A DNA stretch of 38,619 nucleotides from JANWHF01 sp036276235 (GTDB lineage Bacteria > Planctomycetota > Phycisphaerae > Tepidisphaerales > Tepidisphaeraceae), in the NCBI GenBank assembly GCA_036276235.1, contig DATBDZ010000484.1, forward strand, positions 1-38,619, written 5' to 3'. Each line of letters begins with the position of its first letter. Positions within the stretch are counted from its first letter, which is position 1. Below the pieces are notes generated by a model. That model ran no database searches, was not told where the DNA came from, and worked only from the letters and a program-made list of their open reading frames with translations. Made by a program: the position numbers and the translations under genes. Shown here one piece after another: positions 8,752-18,405 of the stretch.

Positions 8752-10032
8752 CTAGTTTTGGAACAGCAGCGGCGCGAATTCGTGCAGGCTTCGGCGCCAG
8801 GACTGCCATTCATGGGCAGTCTGCGGGGAGACGTACCAGTGCGTGTTGATGCCCGCCGCTTGAAGTGCTTCGGTGCTGGCCTTGGGGTCGCCGCCGAAAG
8901 CTCCGCCGCCGCCGGCTCTACCGCGGCTGTTCGCCGGATCCACCTCGCGGCTGCCGTAGCTCACGAACACAAGCTTCACCTTCTGCTTAAAGGCATCCAT
9001 GTCCTTGACGTCGGTCGGCGCGATGCTGCCGCCGCTGAAGATGCCGATGTAGGAGAAGGCATCGAGATGATTCGGCGCGATGGAGCGCGTCTGCATGCCG
9101 CCCATGGAGAGGCCGGCCATCGCGCGATGCGACTGATCCGCCTGCGTGCGATAAGTCGCATCGATGTGCGGGATCAGCTCATTCATGAGAATGTTTTCAA
9201 AGGCATTGAAGTTAAACCCGCCGCGTCCGCGCCCGCCCGCTGGCGGTGCACCAGCGCCGCCGGGTGCAGCAGCGCCGCCCGGGGCAGGCTGAGTCGCCGG
9301 ACCAGCGCCCGGCCCGCGTGCGCCAGGTCCGCGCGCTCCACGCCCTCCGCCGCCGCCGATATTTCCGCCATTATCCATGACGATAATGAACGGCTTGGCT
9401 TTGCCGTCAGCGATCAGATTGTCCATGATCAATCCGGCATGACCTTGGCTGCCCCAGCCGGTTTCATCCTCGCCGGCGCCGTGCTGAAGGTAGAGAACCG
9501 GATATCGCTGCGACGAATTCGTTTCATAATCGGGCGGCGTATACACAAAGCAGCGCCGGACGGCATTCGTGCTCTTGGAGAAGTACATATCCTGCCGCAA
9601 TTGGCCGTGCGGGACATTCTTGAGCTGATAAAAATCCTGGTCCTTCGCGGGAATCTCGACCGCGCTTCCCCAGCGGCTCGATCCGTAGAAGAACAGCGTG
9701 CCCGGATCAGGAACATCCGCCCCGTCGATATTCAGCGTGTAGTAATGGAACCCCTCATCCAGCGGCCGCGTCGTGACAAGCCATGCGCCATCTGGGCCCT
9801 TTGTTACGGTGTTCTCCCCATTGAAGCTCGATTTAACGCTCTGAGCCTGCGGAGCAGGAATTCGAAACCGGGCGCGACCTTCAGAATTCACCTGCGGATA
9901 CTGCTTGCCCGCTTGATTCAGCGATGAGGGTTTGAAATCCTCAACAGCGGGTTGGGTCGCCTGGCCAAAAGCCGCAACCCCAGCCAGCAAGGGAAGGAGA
10001 GCGACACCCAGATGCAGACGGAGATTCTTCAT
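8752..10032 (-). CDS. secreted CE1-type (esterase D-like) carbohydrate esterase
   Basis: A 426-residue exported alpha/beta-hydrolase, likely an acetyl- or feruloyl-esterase acting on decorated xylan. Residues 1-24 are a signal peptide ending at FGQ, followed by ATQPAV. Residues about 50-125 form an early-set/CBM48-like beta domain (RARFRIPAPQAQSVKSSF), and about 145-426 the esterase D domain: YPVLYLQHGAGEDETGW, nucleophile S309 in GLSMGG, and probable catalytic His407 in TAHEWQSW. A Gly/Ala/Pro/Arg-rich insert of about 48 residues (224-272) interrupts the domain after the strand PFIIVMDNGG. ATG at 10032 follows a GGAGG site; the upstream frame to 10125 is not coding-like. A same-length paralog lies at 23487-24767. 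The CE6-type gene lies 97 bases upstream in the same direction. Confidence 0.9.
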   Translation of the reverse strand: MKNLRLHLGVALLPLLAGVAAFGQATQPAVEDFKPSSLNQAGKQYPQVNSEGRARFRIPAPQAQSVKSSFNGENTVTKGPDGAWLVTTRPLDEGFHYYTLNIDGADVPDPGTLFFYGSSRWGSAVEIPAKDQDFYQLKNVPHGQLRQDMYFSKSTNAVRRCFVYTPPDYETNSSQRYPVLYLQHGAGEDETGWGSQGHAGLIMDNLIADGKAKPFIIVMDNGGNIGGGGGRGARGPGARGPGAGPATQPAPGGAAAPGGAGAPPAGGRGRGGFNFNAFENILMNELIPHIDATYRTQADQSHRAMAGLSMGGMQTRSIAPNHLDAFSYIGIFSGGSIAPTDVKDMDAFKQKVKLVFVSYGSREVDPANSRGRAGGGGAFGGDPKASTEALQAAGINTHWYVSPQTAHEWQSWRRSLHEFAPLLFQN

Positions 10033-10129
10033 AGGTTTCCTCCAAAATAGTTGAATCGAAGCATACCCTCCCACGCGCCGCGTCCAATGGCGAATTTTGT
10101 CTCTGGATGTGGATTCTTGTTTCACAAGC

Positions 10130-11080
10130 TCATTTGTCGCTGCGCTGCGGAATCGCCGTAGCAGGCGGCTTGGTCACTTCTACCGGTGCCGCGGGCGCTG
10201 ATGGTTTTACATACGGCTCCTTTGGCAGGGCCGCCTTGTAGCCCATCACATTGAGCATCGTCTCGGCATACCGCCGGCCGAACTCTCGCAATCCTTCCGA
10301 GGTGAAGTGCAAATGGTCCGGATTGCACGGCAACCCCGCGGACGAAATCACATACGAATTCGGCAGCGTCCCCGGCAGGTTCTTTAGAATCTCATTGAAG
10401 GCGGCCTTCTCGCCCTGATGGTCGGCGTTCACCACTTCGCCGGCCAGGAGCGTCACATTCTCCGGCTTGAGATCCAGATCCTTCATCAGATTGCCGTAAA
10501 TCTTTTGTACTTTTTTCGGCCAGAGCGGATCTTCAAAATTGGATTCGCCCTGGTGGATCAGAATGCCGCGGATCACGCCATCTTTTTGAGCGATCTTCCC
10601 AAGGTCAACAAGATATTGATAAGGGTTTTCATTATAGACGTTGGCGGCGGGAATCTTCCATGCGTCCGACGGCGGCAGGTTCGCCAGATACGTCTTGTAA
10701 GAATCCTTGTCCCACAGCTCGATCTTCGTTCCGGAGACTGAGCACTTCACGATGCCCACCCGATATTTCTCCGGAAGATTGGCGACCATTGTGCGGCCGA
10801 AATAATCAACCAGCGACAGCCCGCGGCCGCGCGCCGTCAACGGCGGGACCGCGTCATACCAGTTGCCCTTTTTCCAGCCGCGATTGGGCGCATCGAAGTC
10901 AGCAAGGACTTGAAATCGCTTATCGACCGTGCGATCCATGTCCGCCATCCGAGCGCCGCTCTCCATGTTGGATTGCCCAAAGCACAGGAAAATCAGGAAA
11001 TTCGGATCGGGGTCTGCAAAGGTGTTCTTGGCGCACAGAAGAATTGCGATCAGACAGAAAAAGGCCAGCCTCGCTCGCAT
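10130..11080 (-). CDS. SGNH-type carbohydrate acetyl esterase (SASA/CE6-like)
   Basis: A 316-residue secreted protein of the sialate O-acetylesterase/CE6 (SASA domain, DUF303) type, expected to remove O-acetyl groups from xylan or another plant glycan. The signal peptide covers about residues 1-22. The catalytic blocks of the SGNH fold are visible: nucleophile Ser37 in FGQSNME, the HQGES block near the middle, and the C-terminal Asp-x-x-His in PDHLHFTSEG. ATG at 11080 is chosen because it follows a GGAGG site and begins the signal peptide; an in-frame ATG-like start at 11095 adds only five residues before it. It is the first gene of a minus-strand series (this gene, CE1-type esterase, GH54, VKOR-DsbA). 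The C-terminal tail is Ala/Pro-rich and probably disordered. Confidence 0.88.
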   Translation of the reverse strand: MRARLAFFCLIAILLCAKNTFADPDPNFLIFLCFGQSNMESGARMADMDRTVDKRFQVLADFDAPNRGWKKGNWYDAVPPLTARGRGLSLVDYFGRTMVANLPEKYRVGIVKCSVSGTKIELWDKDSYKTYLANLPPSDAWKIPAANVYNENPYQYLVDLGKIAQKDGVIRGILIHQGESNFEDPLWPKKVQKIYGNLMKDLDLKPENVTLLAGEVVNADHQGEKAAFNEILKNLPGTLPNSYVISSAGLPCNPDHLHFTSEGLREFGRRYAETMLNVMGYKAALPKEPYVKPSAPAAPVEVTKPPATAIPQRSDK

Positions 11081-11548
11081 ACTCGTTACCTCCAATTGAA
11101 GAACACGATAGCGTCAAGCCGGTGAAATGACATGGATGCGGTCAATTACCCAAATCGGAGCGTGGCGCTTGTGTGTGGCGACGACGTTGCCGGGGCAGAT
11201 CGAGTCGGTTTTTATTTGTCCGCTCACGTGCACCCCGTCATGGTGAGGTACTCGCAAGCTCTGGCCCGTTTGCCCAATTCAGCCAGATGCTTCGGAGTAC
11301 CTCAGCATGACGGTTATTCTGAATGCCTCCCCACGAATCAAGTTACACACCCCGCATCGGCAAGCTGAAGGATTCAATCCACAACGGGCGAACGCCAGCC
11401 GCCGCAGGTGGTATTTAACGTGCGTAGTTTGGCCCCCGGCAAAAATGCCCTCAGCATTGTCAACCCGACTGCCGGGCCGGGCAAAAATATACAGGGCGCG
11501 ACAAATATCGCCATTTAACGAGAATGACAGGCGAGTATGCTTTGGCCG
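11081..11548. other. divergent intergenic region, about 450 bp
   Basis: This region separates the minus-strand esterase operon from the plus-strand cytochrome-like operon and should hold both promoters, although I could not identify either with confidence. It contains copy 2 of the dispersed inverted repeat (11235-11313) and an A-rich stretch near 11500. No open frame here looks coding. Confidence 0.6.
11235..11313. repeat. REPIN/MITE-like inverted repeat, copy 2 (GCTGAGGTACTCCGAAGCAT family)
   Basis: The right arm 11282-11313 matches the arms of the 2305-2384 element almost exactly; the left arm 11235-11265 has drifted (several changes and a short deletion). The 16-base spacer is nearly identical to copy 1 and in the same orientation. 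Bases just outside the right arm (TTATTCTGA) are the reverse complement of those just outside the left arm of copy 1. Confidence 0.85.
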
Positions 11549-13516
11549 ATGAAGAGACTCACACTTCTTTTCACTCTTCACCTCCTTGGGTTTCTGTTCC
11601 TCTGTATGGTGCAGCGGTCCGCTTCTGCGCAGCCCGCCTCCGGCGACACGGGCAAAGCTCCGCCGGCGATCGATTTTAAGTCCACCGTTGCGCCGCTGTT
11701 GTCCAAATACTGCATCGATTGCCACGGCGGCGACAAACCGAAGGGGGACTTGAGCCTGGAGTTTGGCGACCCCCAAGCCGTCGAGCAAAGGCTGGCCAAG
11801 GATCACAAGCTCTTTGAGCGGATGGCCGATCGCCTCGAGACGGGCAAGATGCCCCCCGCGCGTAAACTGCAACCGAGCGCGCCGGAGAAAGAGCTGCTGT
11901 TACAGTGGATCACGAAGGATCTGCTGGCCAACTATGCCGTGTCACATGGATTGGGCCGGGTAGCAAGGGTTCGGCGGCTCAGCAGAGTTGAATACGCCAA
12001 CACAGTTCGCGATCTGTTTTATTTCCCAGAATTCAAGGCCGATGATCTGCCGCCGGATGATCTGGGTTATGGCTTCGACAACATCGCCGATCTGCTCTCG
12101 ATGTCGGCCAATCAGTTGGAACTGTATTTGAAGACGGCGGAGCAAACGATCGCACAATTGGATGCAACCGCCAAGCCAAGCCCCAACTGGGCGGCGAAGG
12201 ACAAAACGTATTGGGAGCCGGACGACGGCGTGTTTCTGCCGATCAAGGACCTCAAAATGGGGTTCAACAACAATCAGACACGCGTGCGGAAGGTGCTGGA
12301 AACCTTTTTGCCGCGAGCATATCGACGGCCGGTGAAGCCGCAGGAGATCGATCGTCTGATGGCGTTTGCCCAGCTTTCGCTGGCGCAAGAGGGGGAATCG
12401 TATATTCGGCCGAAATCCACGTATGCGCCGTTGCGGGCGGCTTTATGCTCGCCTTACTTTCTCTATCGCATTGAAGAAGATCCGCCGCAGGGGACAGCGC
12501 CGATCAGCGAATACGAACTGGCCAGCCGCCTGTCGTATTTCCTGTGGTGCAGCATGCCGGACGATGAGCTATTTGCGCTGGCGGAAAAGAATGAGCTGCG
12601 CGCGCACCAGGAGGAGCAGGTCCGGCGGATGCTCAGGAGCCCCAAGGCCCGGGCACTCACAGAAAACTTTGCCGAACAATGGCTGCATCTGGCGGCACTG
12701 AGCAAGGCCGCGCCCGATCCGAAATTGTTTCCCAATTTTGATGACTCGCTGCGGCAGGCGATGCGCCAGGAAACGGCGCTGTTCGTCCGTTACGTCATCG
12801 AGCAAGATCGCAGCATCACCGATTTTCTTGACGCGGATTACACGTTTCTCAACGAGCGGCTGGCGAAGCATTACGGCCTGCCCAATATCAGCGGCGAGGA
12901 ATTCCGCCTCGTGAACCTCGATCCGGCACAGCATCGCGGCGGGCTGATGACGCAAGCGAGCGTTCTGACGCTAACCTCACCGCCGACGCGCACCTCGCCG
13001 GTCAAGCGCGGCATCTGGATTTTGCAGACGCTGTTTAATGATCCCCCGTCGCCGCCGCCGGCGGATGTTCCTCCGCTGGAAGGTAAGGGCGGCGCGCTGT
13101 CGGGCACGGTAAGGCAGGTGCTGGAAGCGCATCGCGCCAATGCGCAGTGCGCGGGCTGCCATAGTAAGATTGATCCGTTCGGCCTGGCGTTGGAGAATTT
13201 CGACGCCGTCGGCGTCTGGCGAACGCGCGAAGGGCAGGCCACGATTGACGCCTCTGGCGCTTTTGCCGACGGCAAGTCGTATCGCGATCTTGATGAGTTT
13301 CGCGCGCGGCTCAAGGAGCGGAAAGACGATTTCCGCAAGGCATTTGTCGAGCAACTGCTGGTCTACGGCCTGGGCCGCGGTTTGGAATATGCCGACCGAA
13401 GCGCCGTCCGGGAGATTTGCAATTCCGCGGCGGCACAGGATGACCGATTTTCCGGCGTGATTCTGGCGATCGTCCAGAGTGACCTGTTTCAGAAGCGCAC
13501 AGCGATAGGAAACTAG
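11549..13516 (+). CDS. planctomycete cytochrome-like protein (PSCyt1-DUF1587-DUF1595-DUF1592-DUF1588-DUF1585)
   Basis: An exported protein of about 655 residues with the full planctomycete domain series. Numbered from the alternative ATG at 11537 (four residues longer), these are: signal peptide (about 5-32), PSCyt1 with the haem-binding motif C59-I-D-C62-H63, DUF1587 (RRLSRVEYANTVRDLF), DUF1595 (LPRAYRRPVKPQEIDRL), DUF1592 (ELASRLSYFLWCSMPDDELF), DUF1588 (RGGLMTQASVLTLTSPPTRT) and a second CxxCH at C538-A-G-C541-H542, then DUF1585 at the end. The two CxxCH motifs suggest covalently bound c-type haem; the biochemical role of the family is not established. Neither start has a good ribosome site. 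The stop is followed after one base by the ATG of the DUF1552 gene, so the pair is translationally coupled, as is usual for this family. Confidence 0.93.
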   Translation: MKRLTLLFTLHLLGFLFLCMVQRSASAQPASGDTGKAPPAIDFKSTVAPLLSKYCIDCHGGDKPKGDLSLEFGDPQAVEQRLAKDHKLFERMADRLETGKMPPARKLQPSAPEKELLLQWITKDLLANYAVSHGLGRVARVRRLSRVEYANTVRDLFYFPEFKADDLPPDDLGYGFDNIADLLSMSANQLELYLKTAEQTIAQLDATAKPSPNWAAKDKTYWEPDDGVFLPIKDLKMGFNNNQTRVRKVLETFLPRAYRRPVKPQEIDRLMAFAQLSLAQEGESYIRPKSTYAPLRAALCSPYFLYRIEEDPPQGTAPISEYELASRLSYFLWCSMPDDELFALAEKNELRAHQEEQVRRMLRSPKARALTENFAEQWLHLAALSKAAPDPKLFPNFDDSLRQAMRQETALFVRYVIEQDRSITDFLDADYTFLNERLAKHYGLPNISGEEFRLVNLDPAQHRGGLMTQASVLTLTSPPTRTSPVKRGIWILQTLFNDPPSPPPADVPPLEGKGGALSGTVRQVLEAHRANAQCAGCHSKIDPFGLALENFDAVGVWRTREGQATIDASGAFADGKSYRDLDEFRARLKERKDDFRKAFVEQLLVYGLGRGLEYADRSAVREICNSAAAQDDRFSGVILAIVQSDLFQKRTAIGN

Positions 13517-13517
13517 C

Positions 13518-14852
13518 ATGGCATTCCAACCGATCTCGCGGCGTGCCGCCCTCAAGGGCCTGGGCGTGACCATCGCATTGCCGCTTCTGGAGGCGATGAC
13601 GCCCTCGGCGAGGGCCGCCGATGCCGTCGCCAAAACCCTTCCGCGCCGGCTGGTGTTCGTCTATTTCCCCAACGGGGTAAAGACAGAGTTCTGGAAATCG
13701 ACGGGGCAGGAAAAGGAATTCGAGCTTGGGAAGACGCTGGCGGCGCTGGAGCCTTTCAAGTCGAACATGGTGGTGCTGTCCAACCTCGCCGACGCCAACG
13801 CGCGCGGCGGCGGCGCGCATGCCTGCACGATGCCGGCATATCTTTCGGGGACGCCGATTTTCAAGACGCAGGGAAACGACATTCGCGCCGCCACCACCTG
13901 CGACCAACTGATCGCCCAGAAAATCGGCGATGCGACGCGTTTCCCCTCCCTGGAACTCGGCTGCGATTTTGGGCAGCAGGATGGTTTCTGCGACACCGGA
14001 TATAGCTGCGTCTATCAGACCAATATTTCCTGGCGCTCCGCGACGACGCCGGCGGCCAAGGAAGTGAATCCGCGAATTGTGTTCGATCGGCTGTTTGCCG
14101 GACGGTCTGCTGAGACGTCCATCGTGCAACAGCAGCGCGAGGCGATGAACCTGAGTATTCTCGATTTCGTTCGCGAGCAGGCGAAGGACATCGATCGCTC
14201 AGTGGGCGCGGCAGACCGTCGCCGCATGGATGAATACCTCACCTCGATCCGCGATATCGAGCGGCGCATCTCGGCGCCGCCGCCCAATCTGCCCGCCAAT
14301 GCCGCCAACGGCATGGAGCGCCCGACGCGCATTCCGGCGCTGTTCCGCGAACATTTCCGGCTGATGGCCGACATGCTCGTGCTGGCGCTGCAGACCGATA
14401 TGACGCGCGTCGCGACGCTGGTCATGGGCACCGAAGGCAATCGCCGCGCGTTTCCGGAACTGGGCTTCACCGAGGAACATCACGGTGTTTCCCACCATCA
14501 CGGGGATGCATCGCTCATCGAAAAATACCGCAAGATCAACGAACATCATGTGGGCGAGATGGCCTACCTCATCGACCGCATCTCAAAGGTGCGCGAAGCG
14601 GAAAGCTCCCTGCTGGACAACAGCATGGTCGTCTACGGCAGCGGCATGGCCGACGGCAATGCCCACGCGCACGCCGACATCCCCACGCTGCTGTTCGGCA
14701 AAGGCGGCGGCACAATCGACACGGGCCGGCACGTCGTCTGCCCGACCAACACGCCGATCTGCAACCTGTGGCTCTCACTCATGGACCGAATGGGAGTGCA
14801 AACCGATCGATTTGGCGACAGCACCGGCCTGCTGGGCGGATTGACCGCCTGA
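13518..14852 (+). CDS. DUF1552 family protein, Tat-type signal
   Basis: A 444-residue protein of DUF1552, which in planctomycetes is regularly encoded right behind a DUF1592/DUF1588 cytochrome-like protein. The N-terminus (PISRRAALKGLGVTIALPLL) has twin arginines ahead of a hydrophobic stretch, so export through the Tat pathway is likely. The remainder resembles sulfatase/DUF1501-like folds with conserved blocks such as RRLVFVYFPNG, TCDQLIAQKIG, RRRMDEYLTSIRDIERRI and the late HADIPTLLFGKGGG. The gene starts one base after the upstream stop codon and shares its transcript. Function is unknown; partnership with the haem protein is inferred from gene pairing, not from sequence. Confidence 0.92.
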   Translation: MAFQPISRRAALKGLGVTIALPLLEAMTPSARAADAVAKTLPRRLVFVYFPNGVKTEFWKSTGQEKEFELGKTLAALEPFKSNMVVLSNLADANARGGGAHACTMPAYLSGTPIFKTQGNDIRAATTCDQLIAQKIGDATRFPSLELGCDFGQQDGFCDTGYSCVYQTNISWRSATTPAAKEVNPRIVFDRLFAGRSAETSIVQQQREAMNLSILDFVREQAKDIDRSVGAADRRRMDEYLTSIRDIERRISAPPPNLPANAANGMERPTRIPALFREHFRLMADMLVLALQTDMTRVATLVMGTEGNRRAFPELGFTEEHHGVSHHHGDASLIEKYRKINEHHVGEMAYLIDRISKVREAESSLLDNSMVVYGSGMADGNAHAHADIPTLLFGKGGGTIDTGRHVVCPTNTPICNLWLSLMDRMGVQTDRFGDSTGLLGGLTA

Positions 14853-14889
14853 CCAGGCCATAGATTTTCAAGGTAGCCGGAGAAAAAAC

Positions 14890-17800
14890 GTGATCAGAAA
14901 TGTGCTTGCTTCGTGTGTATTGACGGTTTCATTGGTTGCGCTCGCGCAGCCCGCCTTCGCCCAGAACCAGAATCGGCGGCCGCCGGAAACGCGGCCGGCG
15001 CCGCAGAGCATCTTCCCCGCCCCGGAGGACCCGCGCCATCCGACGGTTGTCGCCGGCTGGAAGGTCGAGACGGTGCTGATGCACCCTAATCTCGCCAACC
15101 CATCGTGCGTCTGCACGTTGCCCGATGGGCGAATTTTGGTCGCGGAAGACCCGATGAACAACTACGGGCACGATGGCCCGGGCGACCGCATCCTCTGCAT
15201 CTTCCCCGATGGCCACGTCACGGAGTTCGCCAATCATTTGTTTGGCGTCTATGGCCTGGCGTATCTCGACGGCAAGGTGTACGTCCACCATATGCCGCGC
15301 TTTACGGTTTTCACAGATGACAACGGCGTCGGCAAAGATCCCGTCGAATTGTTCACGCAGACCAACGTCTACAAGAAAGGTCTGACTGACCATCTTCCCT
15401 CGCAGATTCGCCTCGCGATGGACGGCTTCTTCTACATGACCACCGGCGACCGCGGAATCTGGGGCGCCAAGAGCACCACCGACGGCAGCGCCATTAACCT
15501 CAAGGGCGGCGGCATCGCCCGCTTCCGCCCCGATGGCTCCGGCCTGGAAATCTTCGCTACCGGAACGCGCAATCATCTGGATGTCTCGGTGAATGCCGAA
15601 GACGACATGTTCACCCTCGATAACACCGACGATGGCCATGGCTGGTGGACGCGGTTCACCCACATGATCGACGGCGGATTTTACGGCTATCCCTGGGACT
15701 ACAAACCCGCCGAGCAACGCGCGGCCGGCGGCTTCGGCGGACGCGGCGGCGGACGAGGCTACCAGCCGGCCAATCCCGATCAACCGTATCAACCCTACAC
15801 GCTATGGCGCATCGCCGAGACCGGCGGCGGGTCTGCCACCGGCGCCATCGCGTACAACGAAGATGCGCTCCCCGAAGAATATCGCGGCAGCCTCTTTCAC
15901 AGCGATTGGGGCAAGAATGTAATCGATCGCTTTGTCGTCAAACGCGACGGCGGAACCTTCAAGCTCGACAAGATGGAAGCGTTTCTTCAGGGTGGCGGGC
16001 AACGCGGCGAATTTCGGCCGCTGGGGTTGGCCGTCAGCGTTGATGGAAGGAGCCTGTATGTCTGCGACTGGGGCTACGGCGGATGGTTGCAGAGCAAGGA
16101 ATCAGGACGGCTGCTCAAAGTAACCTGGACCGGCCAAAGCCTTGCAGCGCCCAAGCCCGCGTGGTTCGCACCGGCGGGGACGGCCAAGCCGTTTACCGCT
16201 ACTACCGAAGAGCTGATCGCAGGATTACGACATCCCGCCGAGAGCGTCCGGCTGGTGGCGCAACGCCGCGTCGGCGAACGTGGGCAGGCGGCGGTCGCGC
16301 CGCTGCTGGCGCTGCTCAACGATACAAAAGCACCGGCGTTTGCGCGCTGGTCGGCCATCTGGACGCTTGACCGCATCGATAACGGCAAGGGCGGTCATGC
16401 GGCCATTATTAATGTTGCGAAGAACACCAGCGAAGACGCTGCCGTGCGTCGCCAGGCGATGCGCGAGCTGGGGACGCGACATGTGACCGAGGCGACTGAT
16501 GCGCTGGTTGCCGGTCTCAATGATTCTGACGGATCAATCCGCATGGCGGCCGCGATTGGGCTGGGGCGCATCGGCAATCCCGCCGCCGTCCCGGCAATTA
16601 TCTCCAAGCTCGAAGAGAAGGATTTGTTCGTGCGGTTTTCGCTGTTTACCGCGCTTAATCGCATCGGCCGCGCGCAGCCGGGAAGCTGGGCACTGATCGT
16701 CAAAGGGCTGGACAACAAGAGCGCTGCCATTCGCGCCAATACCAGCTATGGCCTGCGAAATACGTATGACCCTGAGCTGGTCAAGGCACTGACGCAGATG
16801 ATCGACACGGCTGCGACGACAACGACTGGCCGACAGGCGGCGATCGCGGCGCTGGCCGATCTGCATCGTCACGAGAAGGAGTGGGATGGAAGCTGGTGGG
16901 CCACGCAGCCCGCTGGCCAGCCGCGGCCGGCTAAGAATGTCGAGTGGTCCGGCACTCAGCAAGTTTTAGATATGCTCCGCAAGGCGCTCAACGACTCAGA
17001 TCCGGCGATTCGTTTGGCTGCCGTGAAAGGGTTGATGGTCGCCCCCGATCCGCAAGCCGACGATGCGCTGATTGCGTTGTTCAACAAGGAAACCGACGTT
17101 CCGCTCCGCGCCAGCATTCTTGAAGCGCTGGCAACGACGAAAAGCCCCAAGGCGGGTGAGCTGGTTGCCGCGTTGGTGAACAACCCCGCGGCCAATGGTC
17201 CGCTGCTGGAGGCGGCGATCGAGGTGCTCGGGCAGACCGGCGGCAAGCTCGCCAGCGACACGCTCACCGCATTGATCTCCAACAAAGCCGTGGACACGGC
17301 AACAACGTTGAAGGCCCTGACGGCACTGGGCAAGCTGAAGGATCGTTCGACTGTCGAAGCCGTTGCCAAGCTAACGTCCAGTACCGATGAGCAGATTGCC
17401 GCTGCCGCGGTGGCGGCTCTAGGCAGTATCGGCAGCGGGCAGGCCGCCGACGGGCTGATCGCGGCGCTGAGTGACCAGCGCCCTGCCGTGCGTCGCGCCG
17501 CCGCCGAGGCGCTGGGGACCATGCCCAACGCCACCGCCGCCATTCCCGCGCTAACCAAGGCGCTGGAGGACAGTGACAACGCCACCGCCAACGCCGCGGT
17601 GTCCGCGCTCACCAGAATGCCCACGATGGCGGGTCTGGATGCGTACCTCGGCCTTCTGGACTCAACCAACGCCAGTTGGCGCGATCGCGCCAAGCGCGCC
17701 CTGACGACGCTGGCGCCGCGCGCCCGCACCAGAATCGAAGAACATGCCGACGCCAAGCCCTTCTCCCCGCAGGCGCTGGCGATCCTCAAGGAGATTTACC

Positions 17801-18360
17801 TCCCGCTCGATCCAGACAAAACGGGCAAGCTGTTCCAGATTGCGGATAAGCCGACCACCCGCCCCGATCGGGATACGCTTGCTACATTTGCGATGTCGCA
17901 CACCGGCGACGTGTCCAACGGCAAGAAGCTTTTCGGCAATCTTCAGACCCTTGGCTGTATCCGCTGCCACCAGACCGGCACCGGCGAAGGTGGAAACATC
18001 GGCCCGAGTCTGCAAGGCATCGCCACCAAGTACGACAAGGCCAAGATCATCGAGTCGGTGATTTACCCGTCCAAGCAGATCCTCGACGGCTACGAGCAAT
18101 GGGGCATCGGCACCAACTCGGGCGATGTGCAGTGGGGCATCATCCGCGGCGAGGATGACAACGAAGTCACGATGTATGACTCAGCCGCCAACAAGATTGT
18201 GATCAAGAAGTCGGATATTCGGCTCCGCAGAAAGAGTCCGCTCTCGCTGATGCCTGAAGGCCTTGAGCAGTCCATGAGTCCGCAGGAATTCACGGATCTG
18301 ATCAGCTATCTCGAGAGCCTGAAGGAAAAGCCGGTCGTCCCGACAGGCGCGGGAAAATAG
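14890..18360 (+). CDS. PVC-type haem-binding dehydrogenase: beta-propeller, HEAT repeats, C-terminal cytochrome c domain
   Basis: A 1156-residue exported protein. After the signal peptide (1-25, ending AFAQ), residues about 50-420 form a glucose/sorbosone-dehydrogenase-like beta-propeller (GWKVETVLMHPNLANPSCV, DGGFYGYPWDYKP). Residues about 440-970 are HEAT-like repeats (for example DGSIRMAAAIGLGRIGNPAA). The C-terminal domain is cytochrome c-like with C1023-I-R-C1026-H1027 and the family ending DLISYLESL. A Gly/Arg insert (AAGGFGGRGGGRGYQ) sits in a propeller loop near residue 280. Such proteins are abundant in planctomycetes and are thought to oxidise sugars or similar substrates and pass electrons to haem; the substrate is unknown. 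GTG at 14890 follows a GGAG site. It lies 37 bases after the DUF1552 gene and probably forms one operon with it. Confidence 0.92.
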   Translation: MIRNVLASCVLTVSLVALAQPAFAQNQNRRPPETRPAPQSIFPAPEDPRHPTVVAGWKVETVLMHPNLANPSCVCTLPDGRILVAEDPMNNYGHDGPGDRILCIFPDGHVTEFANHLFGVYGLAYLDGKVYVHHMPRFTVFTDDNGVGKDPVELFTQTNVYKKGLTDHLPSQIRLAMDGFFYMTTGDRGIWGAKSTTDGSAINLKGGGIARFRPDGSGLEIFATGTRNHLDVSVNAEDDMFTLDNTDDGHGWWTRFTHMIDGGFYGYPWDYKPAEQRAAGGFGGRGGGRGYQPANPDQPYQPYTLWRIAETGGGSATGAIAYNEDALPEEYRGSLFHSDWGKNVIDRFVVKRDGGTFKLDKMEAFLQGGGQRGEFRPLGLAVSVDGRSLYVCDWGYGGWLQSKESGRLLKVTWTGQSLAAPKPAWFAPAGTAKPFTATTEELIAGLRHPAESVRLVAQRRVGERGQAAVAPLLALLNDTKAPAFARWSAIWTLDRIDNGKGGHAAIINVAKNTSEDAAVRRQAMRELGTRHVTEATDALVAGLNDSDGSIRMAAAIGLGRIGNPAAVPAIISKLEEKDLFVRFSLFTALNRIGRAQPGSWALIVKGLDNKSAAIRANTSYGLRNTYDPELVKALTQMIDTAATTTTGRQAAIAALADLHRHEKEWDGSWWATQPAGQPRPAKNVEWSGTQQVLDMLRKALNDSDPAIRLAAVKGLMVAPDPQADDALIALFNKETDVPLRASILEALATTKSPKAGELVAALVNNPAANGPLLEAAIEVLGQTGGKLASDTLTALISNKAVDTATTLKALTALGKLKDRSTVEAVAKLTSSTDEQIAAAAVAALGSIGSGQAADGLIAALSDQRPAVRRAAAEALGTMPNATAAIPALTKALEDSDNATANAAVSALTRMPTMAGLDAYLGLLDSTNASWRDRAKRALTTLAPRARTRIEEHADAKPFSPQALAILKEIYLPLDPDKTGKLFQIADKPTTRPDRDTLATFAMSHTGDVSNGKKLFGNLQTLGCIRCHQTGTGEGGNIGPSLQGIATKYDKAKIIESVIYPSKQILDGYEQWGIGTNSGDVQWGIIRGEDDNEVTMYDSAANKIVIKKSDIRLRRKSPLSLMPEGLEQSMSPQEFTDLISYLESLKEKPVVPTGAGK

Positions 18361-18405
18361 CCGCCATGCAGAAAAGTGATGACTGAAGAGTGAAGCCGCA
18401 GAGCT

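Noticed and set aside
8725..9927. 400-codon plus-strand frame opposite the CE1-type esterase
   Set aside because: The esterase on the minus strand has a signal peptide, catalytic motifs and a GGAGG site; the opposite frame is a composition artefact.
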